A DNA stretch of 64,000 nucleotides. Origin: Streptomyces sp. Je 1-332. GTDB lineage: Bacteria; Actinomycetota; Actinomycetes; Streptomycetales; Streptomycetaceae. The notes under the pieces are model-generated. The model was not told the origin of the DNA. It made no database searches and was given only the letters and a program-made list of their open reading frames with translations. Made by a program: the position numbers and the translations under genes. The DNA lies in contig NZ_CP160402.1 in the NCBI RefSeq assembly GCF_040730185.1, positions 3,782,001 to 3,846,000 of the forward strand. Reading direction: 5' to 3'. This document shows, in pieces, positions 41,321-50,291 of this stretch (position 1 is its first letter; each line of letters opens with the position of its first letter).

Positions 41321-42410
41321 GACGACGACAGGCGATGTCCTGTCGGCCTATCTGCAGGGCCAGGCCACGGAGTTCCTGCGCTCACTGCGGCTGCACCGCG
41401 AGTCGTCGACGGACGCGCAGGGCGCCGAGGAGTCCCTGGAGGCGGCCCGCGCCCTGCGCCGCGCCGCCCGCCGCATCGGCGGCACCCTGCACACCTTCCG
41501 CCCGCTCCTGGACCAGGAGTGGGCTGCGGGGATGCGTCCCGAACTGGCATGGCTCTCCGGCACGTTGGCCCGCGAACACGCGTACGCGACCCGCTTGGAA
41601 CGCTTGCTGGACGCACTGCACCGGCTCTCGGGTACGCCGGGGGTTCCGGCTCCGGTGCGTCATGATGTCCCCGCTGTGGGCAGGCGTTCCGCACGGCGAT
41701 GGGGGTCCCCCCGCTCGAGCGGAGCCGAGAGTGGGGGAGGGTGGGCACAGCCCACACCGCCGGGTGCGGACGAACAGAGCGGGACTCCAAGGGGCCTCAC
41801 GGTAGGCGCAGCCAAGGCCGCTGCACTGCTGGAGCGGCAACTCACCCTGGCGCGGACAAGGGCCCACTCCACAGCCCTCCAAGCCTTCGGCTCCTCCCGC
41901 TTCCACGCGGTGGCGGACAACGTCGCCGTACTGGCGAGCGAGGTCCCGCTGACCCAGGCGACGGAGGACCTGAAGCCGCTGGCAGCCAAAGCCGAGGAGA
42001 ACCTCGCGGAAGCGGTCGCCGCCCTCCCCCTCGGCCAGGCAGGCCACCCGTACAACGCGGAGGCCCTGACGCACGGCCTCGCGGCGGCCGAGGCCCCCGA
42101 GGCCCAGGACGCCCCCTGGCTGAAGACCCGCGCCCTCCTGCGCCTGCACAGGTACGCCCAGGAAGTCCTCACCGCGGGCCCCGGCGGGGACCTGCGCCTC
42201 GCGGAGGCCGGCCACGCCCTGGACCGCCACCGCGAGGCCGCGGACGCCGCGTCGGCCGCGGCTTCGGCCGCCCGTACCCCCCGCATCGCCCCGGCGACGG
42301 CGTACGCACTGGGCGTTCTGCACGCCGACCAGCGCCACGAGGTGGAGGCGGCCCGCTTCGCCTTCCACCAGGCCTGGCTCCGCGAGACGGAGGCGGTGAG
42401 CACCTCGTGA
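41301..42410 (+). CDS. CHAD-domain protein
   Basis: 369 residues, GTG start with RBS GGAGG, overlapping ppk. The N-terminal CHAD motifs are [20 protein letters not shown] and [12 protein letters not shown]; the C-terminal half (about 160-369) has [23 protein letters not shown] domains bind polyphosphate granules via conserved basic residues, matching the position after ppk. Residues about 130-155 are encoded by a dispersed Streptomyces repeat (41698-41746) inserted in frame. The usual His/Arg-rich CHAD residues are fewer than in classic members, so binding is inferred from context. Confidence 0.8.
   Translation: MAQLNHETTTGDVLSAYLQGQATEFLRSLRLHRESSTDAQGAEESLEAARALRRAARRIGGTLHTFRPLLDQEWAAGMRPELAWLSGTLAREHAYATRLERLLDALHRLSGTPGVPAPVRHDVPAVGRRSARRWGSPRSSGAESGGGWAQPTPPGADEQSGTPRGLTVGAAKAAALLERQLTLARTRAHSTALQAFGSSRFHAVADNVAVLASEVPLTQATEDLKPLAAKAEENLAEAVAALPLGQAGHPYNAEALTHGLAAAEAPEAQDAPWLKTRALLRLHRYAQEVLTAGPGGDLRLAEAGHALDRHREAADAASAAASAARTPRIAPATAYALGVLHADQRHEVEAARFAFHQAWLRETEAVSTS
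41698..41746. repeat. Dispersed Streptomyces repeat inside the CHAD gene
   Basis: GGGGGTCCCCCCGCTCGAGC and GAGCCGAGAGTGGGGGAGGG: an element found widely between genes in Streptomyces. Here it lies inside a reading frame without disrupting it. Confidence 0.75.
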
Positions 42411-42829
42411 CACCCGACGGGGACGAGGTCGTCCGGGCCGCGGGCTGCGTCCTGTGGCGCCACTCCCCGCATGACGGCCGCCTGGAGATCTGCCTGGTCC
42501 ACCGCCCGAAGTACGACGACTGGTCGCACCCCAAGGGCAAGCTGAAGCGGTCCGAGTCGCCCCTCGCGGGCGCCCTGCGGGAGGTCGAGGAGGAGACCGG
42601 CCACCGCTGCACCCCCGGCGCCCGGCTCCCCACGGTCCGCTACCTCGCCCAGGGGCGCCCCAAGGAGGTCAGCTACTGGGCGGCGGAGGTGGCCGGCGGC
42701 CACTTCACGCCCAACAACGAGGTCGACCGCATCCTCTGGCTCTCGCCGACGGCGGCCCGCAACCGCCTCACACAACCCCGCGACCAGCAGCTTGTCGACG
42801 CTCTGCTCGGGGTACTCAACCCTGCGTGA
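42407..42829 (+). CDS. NUDIX hydrolase
   Basis: 140 residues, GTG start overlapping the CHAD stop (GTGA). Nudix box GKLKRSESPLAGALREVEEE followed by TG (GX5EX7REUXEEXGU with the catalytic Glu residues in place). Starts with VVRAAGCVLWR typical of MutT-like proteins. Linked to ppk and CHAD, so it may act on diphosphoinositol-like or nucleotide polyphosphates, but the substrate is unproven. Confidence 0.9.
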   Translation: MTPDGDEVVRAAGCVLWRHSPHDGRLEICLVHRPKYDDWSHPKGKLKRSESPLAGALREVEEETGHRCTPGARLPTVRYLAQGRPKEVSYWAAEVAGGHFTPNNEVDRILWLSPTAARNRLTQPRDQQLVDALLGVLNPA

Positions 42830-42879
42830 CTGATCCGCTACTTTCTGTAGCCCGCCGCCTAACCAGGCCGCCCTCCGAG

Positions 42880-42934
42880 GTTCACCCCCCGTTCACTCAT
42901 GCCCTTCGGCCACTTCACCTGCCCTGCCTAATTT
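42880..42934 (+). promoter_or_regulatory. PHO box and -10 of pstS
   Basis: 11-bp direct repeats on the + strand: GTTCACCCCCC (42880), GTTCACTCATG (42891), a weak third unit (42902) and CTTCACCTGCC (42913). A -10 element TAATTT is at 42929-42934. This is the PhoP-binding arrangement; phosphate starvation should induce the pst genes. Confidence 0.85.
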
Positions 42935-43032
42935 CGGCCTTACAAGACGACGTAAGACCCGTAGGACCGCAGGACGAAGACCTCGCACGCCGCCAGCAAA
43001 GGGCCGGCGGCTCCCGGAAGGAAAACCCGAAA

Positions 43033-44163
43033 GTGAAGCTTCAGCGCAAGAACCGGCTCCGCGCCCTCTCCCTCGGCGCCATCGCCGTCTCCGGCGCCCT
43101 GGCCCTCACGGCGTGCGGCTCCGACGACACGAGCGGCGGCAGCGGTGGCAGCGGCAAGGAGACCAACGCCAACGCCAACATCAAGTGCGACGACGCCAAG
43201 GGTCAGCTCGCGGCCTCCGGTTCGTCCGCGCAGAAGAACGCGATCGACGCCTGGCGCAAGGTCTACTCGACCGCCTGCAAGGACGTTCAGCTGAACTACA
43301 ACCCGACGGGCTCCGGCGCCGGTATCACGGCGTTCATGCAGGGCCAGACCGCCTTCGCGGGCTCCGACTCGGCGCTGAAGCCCGAGGAGATCGCGGCGTC
43401 GAAGAAGGTCTGCAAGAACAGCCAGGCCATCGACCTGCCGATGGTCGGCGGCCCGATCGCCGTCGGCTACAACGTGCCCGGTGTGGACAACCTCGTCCTG
43501 GACGCCGAGACCCTCGCCAAGATCTTCGACGACAAGATCAAGACGTGGGACGACAAGGCGATCAAGAAGCTGAACCCCGACGCCAAGCTCCCCGGCACCA
43601 AGATCCAGGCCTTCCACCGCTCGGACGAGTCCGGCACCACGGACAACTTCACCAAGTACCTCAAGGGCGCGGCCCCCTCCGCCTGGTCGCACGAGCCCGG
43701 CAAGTCCTGGGAGGCCAAGGGTGGCCAGTCCGCCAACGGCTCCTCCGGTGTCGCGGGCCAGGTCAAGCAGACCCCCGGCGCCATCTCCTACTTCGAGCTC
43801 TCCTACGCCTCGGACGGCATCAAGACGGTCGACCTGCAGACCGACGCCAAGGAGCCGGTGAAGGCCACCGTCGACAACGCCTCCAAGGCCATCTCCGAGG
43901 CCAAGGTCGTCGGCAAGGGCAACGACCTCGCCCTGGAGCTCAACTACAAGCCCACCGCCGAGGGCGCCTACCCGATCACCCTGGTGACGTACGAGGTCCT
44001 CTGCGAGAAGGGCAACAAGGCCGAGACCCTGGCCGCGACCAAGTCCTTCCTGACCTACATCGCGAGCGAGGACGGCCAGAACGTCCTCAAGGAGAACGAC
44101 TACGCGCCGATCCCGGCCGAGATCATCGCCAAGGTCCGCACGGCCGTCGCGGGCCTGAGCTAA
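43033..44163 (+). CDS. pstS: Phosphate ABC transporter substrate-binding lipoprotein
   Basis: 376 residues from GTG 43033, with RBS GGAAGGA. Lipobox LTACGS near residue 27 anchors it to the membrane. Phosphate-site motifs: SGSSAQKNAI (GSSAQ loop), AFAGSDSALK and HRSDESGTTDNF. It captures extracytoplasmic phosphate for PstCAB. Led by a PHO box; a strong hairpin separates it from pstC, so it should be more abundant than the other subunits. Confidence 0.95.
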   Translation: MKLQRKNRLRALSLGAIAVSGALALTACGSDDTSGGSGGSGKETNANANIKCDDAKGQLAASGSSAQKNAIDAWRKVYSTACKDVQLNYNPTGSGAGITAFMQGQTAFAGSDSALKPEEIAASKKVCKNSQAIDLPMVGGPIAVGYNVPGVDNLVLDAETLAKIFDDKIKTWDDKAIKKLNPDAKLPGTKIQAFHRSDESGTTDNFTKYLKGAAPSAWSHEPGKSWEAKGGQSANGSSGVAGQVKQTPGAISYFELSYASDGIKTVDLQTDAKEPVKATVDNASKAISEAKVVGKGNDLALELNYKPTAEGAYPITLVTYEVLCEKGNKAETLAATKSFLTYIASEDGQNVLKENDYAPIPAEIIAKVRTAVAGLS

Positions 44164-44195
44164 GCAGCCCTGCGGAAAGGCCGCGCGGTTCGGCA

Positions 44196-44238
44196 GCGCC
44201 CCGAAGGGGCGCGGGGAACTGCGCGACCAGCCACGACG
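44196..44238 (+). repeat. Dispersed Streptomyces palindromic repeat between pstS and pstC
   Basis: GCGCCCC-gaa-GGGGCGC followed by GGGGAACTGCGCGACCAGCC. This sequence recurs between genes in many Streptomyces genomes (recalled). Confidence 0.75.
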
Positions 44239-44287
44239 CACCCGCAGATACGCACCGCAATTCCCGCGGAGCGCTTAGCTGAACCGA

Positions 44288-44322
44288 GTGCGGCCGGCCC
44301 GGCGATCCAGGGCCGGCCGCAC
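44288..44322 (+). terminator. Hairpin/attenuator between pstS and pstC
   Basis: GTGCGGCCGGCC, 11-base loop, GGCCGGCCGCAC: a perfect 12-bp stem in the 232-base pstS-pstC gap. It has no U-run, so it probably acts as a partial terminator or 3'-end stabiliser. Confidence 0.75.
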
Positions 44323-44395
44323 CGTCCGGTGCACCGCCGCCAGGAGCAACGGCCGCTGAAGAAGCGGTTACCGGCTCCGCAGACCGGAGAATCTT

Positions 44396-45418
44396 ATGGA
44401 TATACCAAGCAGTACGACCGCACCTCCACCCCTCAACGACGTGCAGCCCTCGGGCATCACCCCGAAGCGTCCCCGCCGCAGCGCGACCCGCCCCGGCGAC
44501 CGGATCTTCCTCGGCCTCTCGCGCGGCTCCGGCATCACGCTGCTCGTGATCATGGCCGCCATCGCGGCCTTCCTGACCTACCGTGCGGCCCTCGCGCTCT
44601 CGGACAACACGGGCAACTTCCTCACCACCTTCGAGTGGGACCCGGCCGGTACGACCACCGCGGGCAAGCCGTTCTTCGGCATCGCGGTCCTGGTCTTCGG
44701 CACCGTGGTGAGCTCGGTGATCGCCCTGGCGATCGCCGTCCCCGTGGCCATCGGCATCGCGCTGTTCATCTCGCACTACGCGCCGCGCAGGCTGGCCACC
44801 CCGATCGCCTTCGTGATCGACCTCCTGGCCGCCGTGCCGTCGATCGTCTACGGCCTCTGGGGCGCCCTCGTGGTCGCGCCCAACCTCACCGGCCTCTACA
44901 GCTGGCTCGACGACTACTTCGGCTGGACCGGCATCTTCGAGTACCAGGGCGGCGCCCCGCGCTCCCTGATGACGGTCGGCATCCTGCTCGCCATCATGAT
45001 CCTGCCGATCATCACGAACGTCAGCCGTGAGGTCTTCCTGCAGGTCCCGAAGATGCACGAGGAGGCCGCGCTCGCGCTCGGCGCCACGCGCTGGGAGACC
45101 ATCCGCATGTCGGTGCTCCCCTTCGCCCGCTCGGGCGTGATCTCCGCCTCGATGCTGGGCCTGGGCCGTGCGCTCGGCGAGACGATCGCCGTCGCCACCG
45201 TGCTCTCCCCGACCTTCCTCATCAGCGCGTCCGTGCTCGACCCCGGCGGCGGCACCTTCGCGCAGAACATCGCCAGCAAGTTCAACGAGGCGACCGAGTA
45301 CGGCCGTGACGCGCTCATCGCCTCCGGCCTGGTCCTGTTCATCATCACGCTGCTGGTCAACGGCGCGGCCCGCCTGATCATCGCGCGCCGCAAGGAGTAC
45401 TCGGGGGCCAACGCATGA
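44396..45418 (+). CDS. pstC: Phosphate ABC transporter permease
   Basis: 340 residues, RBS GGAG. Six transmembrane helices with the EAA loop [21 protein letters not shown] near residue 220 that contacts PstB. N-terminal 45 residues are cytoplasmic. Overlaps pstA by ATGA. Forms the PstCA pore for phosphate import. Downstream of the pstS hairpin. Confidence 0.95.
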   Translation: MDIPSSTTAPPPLNDVQPSGITPKRPRRSATRPGDRIFLGLSRGSGITLLVIMAAIAAFLTYRAALALSDNTGNFLTTFEWDPAGTTTAGKPFFGIAVLVFGTVVSSVIALAIAVPVAIGIALFISHYAPRRLATPIAFVIDLLAAVPSIVYGLWGALVVAPNLTGLYSWLDDYFGWTGIFEYQGGAPRSLMTVGILLAIMILPIITNVSREVFLQVPKMHEEAALALGATRWETIRMSVLPFARSGVISASMLGLGRALGETIAVATVLSPTFLISASVLDPGGGTFAQNIASKFNEATEYGRDALIASGLVLFIITLLVNGAARLIIARRKEYSGANA

Positions 45419-46464
45419 GCGCCACCATCGTCAAGCCCACGAGCCTGCAGGGAGCCCGCCTCCCGCGCTGGACGCCGGTCGTCGTCGCACTCGGTTCCGC
45501 CGCCGTCGCCGTCGGCATCGGCATGGGGGCCGGCCTCGACAGCCGTATCCAGTGGGGCCTGATCGCGGCCGTCCTCTTCCTCGTCGCCTCGTACGTCCTC
45601 GCGGTCACCGTCGAGGGCGGACGCCAGGCCAAGGACCGCCTCGCCACCTCGCTGGTGTGGGTCATGTTCCTGCTGGCCGTCGTGCCGCTCGCCTCGCTGA
45701 TCTACGAGACCGTCGAGCGCGGCGCGAAGGTCTTCAACGGCTACTTCCTGACCCACTCCATGGGCGTGGTGGCCGACGACGAGCCCGGCGGCGGCATCTA
45801 CCACGCGATCATCGGCACCCTGGAGCAGGTGCTCCTGGCCTCCCTGATCGCCGTGCCGATCGGCCTGCTCACCGCGATCTACCTCGTCGAGTACGGGCGC
45901 GGGAAGCTCTCCAAGGTCGTCACGTTCTTCGTGGACGTCATGACCGGCATCCCGTCGATCGTCGCGGGTCTGTTCGTCCTCAGCTTCTGGATCCTGATCC
46001 TGGGCTTCGACTTCTCCGGCTGGGCCGGCGCCATGGCTCTCGCCATCCTGATGATGCCGGTGATCGTGCGCTCCACCGAGGAGATGCTCAAGCTCGTCCC
46101 GAACGAGCTGCGGGAGGCGTCACTCGCCCTCGGCATCCCGAAGTGGCGCACCATCCTCAAGGTGGTCCTGCCCACCGCGATCGGCGGCATCACCACCGGC
46201 GTCATGCTGGCGGTAGCCCGTATCGCGGGCGAGACCGCGCCGGTGCTGCTCCTGGTCTGGGTGAACCCCATGATCAACATGAACCCGTTCGAAGGCTCGC
46301 AGGCCTCCCTGCCGCTGTACATCTACCAGCAGTACGGGGCCGGCAACCAGGCCGGTTACGACCGCGCCTGGGCAGCGGCGCTCGCCCTCATCGGCTTCAT
46401 CATGATCCTCAACCTGGCGGCCCGCGGCGTAGCCCGCTGGAAGGCCCCCAAGACGGGCCGCTGA
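45415..46464 (+). CDS. pstA: Phosphate ABC transporter permease
   Basis: 349 residues. Six or seven membrane helices; EAA loop [22 protein letters not shown] near residue 233. The N-terminus has an extra pair of helices ([37 protein letters not shown]) longer than in enterobacterial PstA, as is usual for Streptomyces. ATGA overlap with pstC. Confidence 0.95.
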   Translation: MSATIVKPTSLQGARLPRWTPVVVALGSAAVAVGIGMGAGLDSRIQWGLIAAVLFLVASYVLAVTVEGGRQAKDRLATSLVWVMFLLAVVPLASLIYETVERGAKVFNGYFLTHSMGVVADDEPGGGIYHAIIGTLEQVLLASLIAVPIGLLTAIYLVEYGRGKLSKVVTFFVDVMTGIPSIVAGLFVLSFWILILGFDFSGWAGAMALAILMMPVIVRSTEEMLKLVPNELREASLALGIPKWRTILKVVLPTAIGGITTGVMLAVARIAGETAPVLLLVWVNPMINMNPFEGSQASLPLYIYQQYGAGNQAGYDRAWAAALALIGFIMILNLAARGVARWKAPKTGR

Positions 46465-46514
46465 CGCGGCCACCTCAGCGACCTCTCTGTAACCCCCTTA
46501 AGGCAGTGATCCCC

Positions 46515-47291
46515 ATGGCCAAGCGAATCGACGTATCGGGCCTGACCGCTTACTACAGCTCCCACAAGGCCATCGAGGACATCTCGATGACCGTGGAGCC
46601 CCGCTCCGTGACGGCCTTCATCGGCCCCTCCGGCTGCGGCAAGTCCACCTTCCTGCGCACCCTCAACCGCATGCACGAGGTCACCACCGGTGGCCGCGTC
46701 GAGGGCAAGGTGCTCCTGGACGACGAGGACCTCTACGGTCCCGGTGTCGACCCGGTCGCCGTGCGCCGCACCATCGGCATGGTGTTCCAGCGCCCCAACC
46801 CGTTCCCGACGATGTCGATCTTCGACAACGTGGCGGCGGGCCTGCGGCTCAACGGCTCGTACAAGAAGAGCGAGCTGAACGCCATCGTCGAGAAGTCCCT
46901 CAAGGGCGCCAACCTCTGGAACGAGGTCAAGGACCGTCTGAACAAGCCCGGCTCCGGCCTCTCCGGCGGCCAGCAGCAGCGTCTGTGCATCGCGCGGGCC
47001 ATCGCGGTGGAGCCCCAGGTGCTTCTGATGGACGAGCCCTGCTCGGCCCTGGACCCGATCTCCACCCTCGCGATCGAGGACCTGATCGGGGAGCTGAAGG
47101 AGCGCTTCACGATCGTCATCGTGACGCACAACATGCAGCAGGCGGCGCGCGTCTCGGACCGCACGGCCTTCTTCAACCTCGCGGCGGTCGGCCAGCCCGG
47201 CAAGCTCGTCGAGATCGACGAGACGGAGCGGATCTTCTCCAACCCGTCCGTGCAGGCGACCGAGGACTACATCTCGGGCCGCTTCGGATAA
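46515..47291 (+). CDS. pstB: Phosphate ABC transporter ATP-binding protein
   Basis: 258 residues. Walker [11 protein letters not shown]-loop [10 protein letters not shown] (PstB signature), [16 protein letters not shown], Walker [14 protein letters not shown] and H-loop VTHNMQQA. It hydrolyses ATP to drive PstCA. Start ATG 46515. Followed at once by a strong terminator, closing the pst unit. Confidence 0.95.
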   Translation: MAKRIDVSGLTAYYSSHKAIEDISMTVEPRSVTAFIGPSGCGKSTFLRTLNRMHEVTTGGRVEGKVLLDDEDLYGPGVDPVAVRRTIGMVFQRPNPFPTMSIFDNVAAGLRLNGSYKKSELNAIVEKSLKGANLWNEVKDRLNKPGSGLSGGQQQRLCIARAIAVEPQVLLMDEPCSALDPISTLAIEDLIGELKERFTIVIVTHNMQQAARVSDRTAFFNLAAVGQPGKLVEIDETERIFSNPSVQATEDYISGRFG

Positions 47292-47353
47292 ACCCTGGTT
47301 GCGTACAGACTCCCCGCGGTGCTGCATGGCGGTGCCACCGCAGGGGCAACAAG

Positions 47354-47390
47354 AAAGGCCCGCCCCCTGGCTCCCGGGGGGCGGGCCTTT
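47354..47390 (+). terminator. pst operon terminator
   Basis: AAAGGCCCGCCCCC, 9-base loop, GGGGGCGGGCCTTT: a perfect 14-bp stem with a following pyrimidine run. It serves pstB and possibly pitH on the opposite strand. Confidence 0.93.
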
Positions 47391-47392
47391 CC

Positions 47393-47470
47393 TTTGTCTC
47401 TTCGCTTTGTCTCTTCGCTTTGTCTCTTCGCTTTGTCTCTTCGCCTTGTCTCTTCGCCTTGTCTCTTCGC
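47393..47470. repeat. Six tandem copies of a 13-bp repeat
   Basis: TTTGTCTCTTCGC repeated six times without spacers (four perfect, two beginning CTTG). It lies between the pst terminator and the pitH stop codon. The unit length of 13 leaves all frames open, which explains spurious long reading frames here. Confidence 0.95.
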
Positions 47471-47482
47471 TTTCCCGTGCTG

Positions 47483-48481
47483 CTACAGGAAAGCCAGGTT
47501 CACGATCCAGAAACTGGCGGCGGCCACAATGGCGGCCGCGGGCATCGTGATGAACCAGCCCAGAATGATGTTCTTGGCGACGCCCCAGCGCACGGCGTTC
47601 ACGCGCTTCGTGGCACCCACACCCATGATCGCGGAAGTGATCACGTGCGTGGTGGAGATCGGCGCGTGGAACATGAACGCGGTGGTGAACATGATGCCCG
47701 CGCCGGTGGTCTCGGCGGCGAATCCCTGCGGCGGGTCCAGCTCGATGATCTTGCGGCCGAGCGTACGCATGATGCGCCAGCCACCGGCATACGTACCGAG
47801 CGACAGCATCAGCGCACAGGCGATCTTGACCCAGATCGGAATGGGCGCGTCGGCGTCCTGCACATCGGAGATGACCAGGGCCATCACCACGATGCCCATG
47901 GTCTTCTGGGCGTCCTGCAGACCGTGCCCGAGCGCCATTCCGGCCGCGGACACCGTCTGCGCGATACGGAATCCGCGCTTGGCCTTGTGCGGGTTGGACT
48001 TCCGGAACATCCACATGATCGCGCACATCACCAGATAGCCGGCGACAAGGCCGACGAGGGGCGAGATGAACATCGGAATGACGACCTTGTCGAGCACTCC
48101 GGACCAGATCACCCCGATTCCACCGGCGAGCGCGGCTCCGACCATTCCACCGAAAAGCGCGTGGGATGAGGACGAAGGAAGCCCGAAGTACCAGGTGATG
48201 AGGTTCCACACGATGGCGCCCACCAGGGCGGCAAAGAGGATCCACATTCCCTTGTCGCCCTCGGGCGTCTCGATCAGGCCCTTACTGACCGTCTTGGCCA
48301 CACCGCTGCCCATGAAGGCACCGGCGAGGTTCATGACGGCGGCCATCGCGAGTGCCGCGCGGGGCGTCAGCGCACGGGTGGAGACGGAAGTGGCGATGGC
48401 GTTCGCGGAGTCGTGAAAGCCATTCGTATACGTAAATCCGAGCGCGACGCCAATGGTCACGATCAAAGCAAAGGTGTCCAT
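47483..48481 (-). CDS. pitH: Low-affinity inorganic phosphate transporter (PiT family)
   Basis: 332 residues with about eight membrane helices. PiT signatures: FTYTNGFHDSANAIATSVSTRAL at the N-terminus (GFHDxANA) and a second GHGLQDAQKTMGIV in the C-terminal half. It is a proton-coupled phosphate (or metal-phosphate) carrier used when phosphate is plentiful. The start is 7 bases after the PhoU-like gene, so the two are one operon, and it faces pstB. The S. coelicolor counterpart is called pitH1 as I recall. Confidence 0.93.
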   Translation of the reverse strand: MDTFALIVTIGVALGFTYTNGFHDSANAIATSVSTRALTPRAALAMAAVMNLAGAFMGSGVAKTVSKGLIETPEGDKGMWILFAALVGAIVWNLITWYFGLPSSSSHALFGGMVGAALAGGIGVIWSGVLDKVVIPMFISPLVGLVAGYLVMCAIMWMFRKSNPHKAKRGFRIAQTVSAAGMALGHGLQDAQKTMGIVVMALVISDVQDADAPIPIWVKIACALMLSLGTYAGGWRIMRTLGRKIIELDPPQGFAAETTGAGIMFTTAFMFHAPISTTHVITSAIMGVGATKRVNAVRWGVAKNIILGWFITMPAAAIVAAASFWIVNLAFL

Positions 48482-48490
48482 GGAGAGGCC

Positions 48491-49111
48491 TCAGGACTCC
48501 TTGACCGCAATGGTCTCCACCGTGTTGGCGACGTGCTCGAACGCGTCGGCCGCCTCTTCAAGCACGTCGACGATCTGCTTGAGCTTCAGCACCTCCATGG
48601 CGTCGTACTTGCCGTTGAAGAGCTGAGCGAGAAGCTTGCGGTGAATCTGGTCGGCCTGGTTCTCCAGACGGTTGACCTCGATCCAGTACTCGGTGAGGTT
48701 CGCCATCGTCCGCAGATTGGGCATGGCCTCCGCCGTGAGTTCGGCGGCCCTCGCGAGCACCTCGATCTGCTGCTCGACACCCTTGGGGAGTTCCTCGACC
48801 TGGTAAAGGACGACCAGGTCGACGGCCTCCTCCATGAAGTCCATGATGTCGTCGAGGGACGAGGCCAGCTTGTAGATGTCCTCGCGGTCGAAAGGCGTGA
48901 TGAAGGAGGAGTTCAGCTGGTGGAAGATCGCATGTGTCGCGTCATCTCCAGCGTGCTCCGCGGCCCGCATACGCTCTGCGATCTCGGCTCGGGCGGAGGC
49001 GTCAGCCCCGAGCAGTTCCATCAGGAGCTTCGAGCCCGTGACAATGTTGTCCGCGGATGCGGCGAACATGTCGTAGAAGCTCGTCTCCCTGGGGGTCAGA
49101 CGAAAGCGCAC
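48491..49111 (-). CDS. DUF47 (PhoU-like) PitH-associated protein
   Basis: 206 residues, GTG start with RBS GAGGAC. All-helical PhoU/DUF47 fold: RLTPRETSFYDMF, then DDATHAIFHQLNSSFITPFDREDIYKLASSLDDIMDF, with the acidic E-x3-D metal-binding repeats of PhoU-like proteins. Usually encoded with Pit transporters and thought to regulate them. It is divergent from csoR, and the CsoR operator lies in the intergenic region (49246). Confidence 0.9.
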   Translation of the reverse strand: MRFRLTPRETSFYDMFAASADNIVTGSKLLMELLGADASARAEIAERMRAAEHAGDDATHAIFHQLNSSFITPFDREDIYKLASSLDDIMDFMEEAVDLVVLYQVEELPKGVEQQIEVLARAAELTAEAMPNLRTMANLTEYWIEVNRLENQADQIHRKLLAQLFNGKYDAMEVLKLKQIVDVLEEAADAFEHVANTVETIAVKES

Positions 49112-49245
49112 GTGGGGTCCTCGGGGTGCTCTGGATTTGGTCAGGCTGATGCTAGGCGCATCATCCGGCCACGGCTAACCGGCCAGACCCCAGTGTCGCC
49201 CATCAGGCACAGTGATCAGCACACCCCCCGAGCAATCGAGTATCC

Positions 49246-49264
49246 TATACCCGCTAGGGGTATA
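49246..49264. promoter_or_regulatory. CsoR operator
   Basis: TATACCC-gcta-GGGGTATA: the G/C-tract palindrome recognised by CsoR-type repressors, 69 bases upstream of csoR and 135 before the DUF47 start. Confidence 0.8.
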
Positions 49265-49333
49265 CGAAGCCAGTTGAGCCAGTGGCTTTCCTATGACTGC
49301 CCAGCAGAATGACTGTCCAAGCAGGAGGACGCG

Positions 49334-49690
49334 ATGACGACCACCGAGCCGGCCGGTGTGGCCATGAACACCGAAGCGCCCTCCGAGCCCGGCGGCCACG
49401 ACCAGGGTGTCCACGGCTACCACAAGCAGAAGGACGAGCACCTCAAGCGGCTGCGCCGCATCGAGGGCCAGATCCGCGGCCTCCAGCGCATGGTCGAGGA
49501 AGACGTCTACTGCATCGACATACTCACGCAGGTATCGGCCGGCACGAAGGCCCTGCAGTCCTTCGCCCTACAGCTCCTCGAGGAGCACCTGCGGCACTGC
49601 GTGGCGGACGCGGCGGTCAAGGGCGGCGACGAGATCGACGCGAAGGTCGAAGAGGCCACGAAGGCGATCGCCCGCATGATGCGAACGTAG
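49334..49690 (+). CDS. csoR: CsoR copper-sensing repressor
   Basis: 118 residues, RBS AGGAGG. CsoR/RcnR fold of helices with no HTH: RLRRIEGQIRGLQRMVEEDVYC, then the Cu(I) ligands C (EDVYCIDIL), H and C (LRHCVADA), the C-H-C triad. It is a tetrameric repressor released from DNA by copper. The N-terminal 30-residue extension is typical of Streptomyces. Autoregulation through the 49246 palindrome is likely. Confidence 0.93.
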   Translation: MTTTEPAGVAMNTEAPSEPGGHDQGVHGYHKQKDEHLKRLRRIEGQIRGLQRMVEEDVYCIDILTQVSAGTKALQSFALQLLEEHLRHCVADAAVKGGDEIDAKVEEATKAIARMMRT

Positions 49691-49699
49691 GCTCCCGCC

Positions 49700-49715
49700 G
49701 GGGGCACCAGCCCCC
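49700..49715 (+). terminator. Hairpin after csoR
   Basis: GGGGGC, loop ACCA, GCCCCC, ten bases after the csoR stop. Confidence 0.6.
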
Positions 49716-49719
49716 GAGC

Positions 49720-49910
49720 CCACCGCTTCACGGCGGACGACCTCCGCCCTTTGACCGCCCCGCGGGGTGCGCGCGACGGATCGCCTCCACCCCCCAGCCC
49801 CCCGCAGGGTGCACGCGCCCGCCCCCCACCCCCACCGATAGCCCCGCGGGGTACTCGGGTGGGTGGGTGGGAGACATCCGTCGCGAAGCGGCGGGCTTGG
49901 TGTTTGCGGT
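49720..49910. repeat. Repeat-rich intergenic stretch
   Basis: The 292-base gap after csoR holds CGCGGGGT/CCGCAGGG-type short repeats and a GGGTGGGTGGGTGGGAGACA element followed by TCCGTCGCGAAGCGGCGGGC, of the same family as 16563 and 14042. I see no gene. Confidence 0.6.
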
Positions 49911-49982
49911 TGGGCCGCGGCAGATGCGGGGGCGAGGCGGAGGCAGGGTCTGGGCCACGCACCGCTTCCGGGGACCCCGGGG

Positions 49983-50168
49983 TCAGTCGCGGTCCTCGGT
50001 TCGGCGCCGCTCCACGTCAGTGGAGACGTCCAGGACCTCGTCGATGCGGTCGGCACTCAACCGCTCCTCCGCGGCGGACGCCGCGATGATGAGTTCGCCG
50101 CAGAGCTCGATCTCGGCGAGGGCAACGTGGTCCTGAACAGTCGTACCGCGCACCAGAGCCACGTCCAT
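49983..50168 (-). CDS. Small conserved protein, function unknown
   Basis: 61 residues from ATG 50168 with RBS GGAAGAGG. Highly helical and acidic (MDVALVRGTTVQDHVALAEI, then AASAAEERLSADRIDEVLDV). No motif or signal peptide. I recall similar small proteins across Streptomyces in this place. It is about 120 bases from the lipoprotein gene on the same strand. Confidence 0.65.
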   Translation of the reverse strand: MDVALVRGTTVQDHVALAEIELCGELIIAASAAEERLSADRIDEVLDVSTDVERRRTEDRD

Positions 50169-50291
50169 CACCTCTTCCTGACCTTGCTTCCTGCTGCCGG
50201 TACCGACTTCCTAGAGTAGGGAGCGGCCTACACACCGCGCATGGCACGGACGGACCATTTCCACACCCCCGGGCGCGACTAGCCGTGCACC

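Noticed and set aside
45552..47291. 579-codon frame joining pstA antisense-frame sequence to pstB
   Set aside because: The first half is an out-of-frame reading of pstA; only the part from 46515 (pstB) is real.
47393..47470. Possible CRISPR array
   Set aside because: Repeats are 13 bp with no spacers; it is a simple tandem repeat.
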